From Zeus faber (lineage: Eukaryota > Chordata > Actinopteri > Zeiformes > Zeidae): a DNA stretch of 64,000 nt. The DNA lies in NCBI GenBank assembly GCA_960531495.1, contig OY482862.1:5552629-5616628 (forward strand). Direction: 5' to 3'. The position numbers and the translations under genes were made by a program. The notes below the pieces were generated by a model, which was not told the origin of the DNA, did not search any database, and saw only the letters and a program-made list of their open reading frames with translations. Each line of letters starts with the position of its first letter. Positions within the stretch are counted from its first letter, which is position 1. Positions 63,828 to 64,000 of this stretch are shown piece by piece.

Positions 63828-64000
63828 GCACACACACAAACAAGGCCTCTACCCTCCTCACCCTCTACTATACCTCTCTTTGCTCTACTTATACTCTACA
63901 CTCCCTCTACTCTACCTCCCTCTACATTCCCGTATTCTAATTCTACTCCACCTCTACTCTACCTTCCTCTACAATTCTCCACTCGTACACACACACACAC
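63365..64000. other. 3' flank
   Basis: AT-rich and CT-rich sequence with a (CA)n array. No gene visible. Confidence 0.6.
63785..63838. repeat. (CA)n microsatellite
   Basis: CA array following a short TATA run. Confidence 0.95.

Overview
The window is vertebrate nuclear DNA, almost certainly from a teleost fish. It holds a multi-exon receptor tyrosine kinase gene with GT-AG introns, very dense dinucleotide and tetranucleotide repeats, tRNA-derived SINEs, hAT-like MITEs and a Tx1-clade LINE. No prokaryotic operon, CRISPR array or functional tRNA/rRNA gene was seen.

The host gene is the 3' part of erbb4 (one of the fish ErbB4 co-orthologues), on the + strand from the transmembrane exon to the stop codon at 59040-59042. 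Twelve coding exons join in frame: 1539-1671, 5086-5208, 5931-6029, 11162-11347, 42898-43053, 45059-45134, 48395-48541, 50955-51052, 51139-51309, 57238-57502, 57865-57993 and 58378-59042. They encode about 748 residues: transmembrane helix, basic juxtamembrane segment, complete and apparently catalytically competent kinase domain, and a tyrosine-rich tail ending in the ErbB4 PDZ ligand NTVV. The extracellular exons and promoter lie upstream of the window. Everything after 59042 looks like a long AT-rich 3' UTR and 3' flank.

Layout: 1-1538 is upstream intron (GATA repeat, truncated SINE). 1539-11347 carries the TM, juxtamembrane, P-loop and alpha-C/hinge exons. 11348-42897 is a 31.5 kb intron splitting the kinase domain. 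It is filled with microsatellites, MITE relics and, at 35045-40951, an apparently full-length LINE with both ORFs open, lying in a (TC)n microsatellite in the same orientation as erbb4. 42898-51309 carries the catalytic loop through the start of the tail, with a 2.2 kb long-terminal-inverted-repeat element in one intron. 51310-57237 is an intron containing a probable solo LTR. 57238-59042 carries the tail exons.

The main points of interest are: (1) the LINE, which resembles the microsatellite-targeting Kibi group of Tx1-clade elements, with an 8-nt ORF1/ORF2 overlap and an intragenic minisatellite in ORF1; (2) the kinase catalytic-loop exon, whose 3' splice site has a (TG)52 array where the polypyrimidine tract should be; (3) a tail with no visible CYT-1 exon, no PPxY at the second PY position and no YxxM motif, yet about 100 residues longer than the human tail; (4) a nested long-TIR element and a perfect 19-bp hairpin. 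I found no wholly new gene system. These are readings by eye, without database searches.
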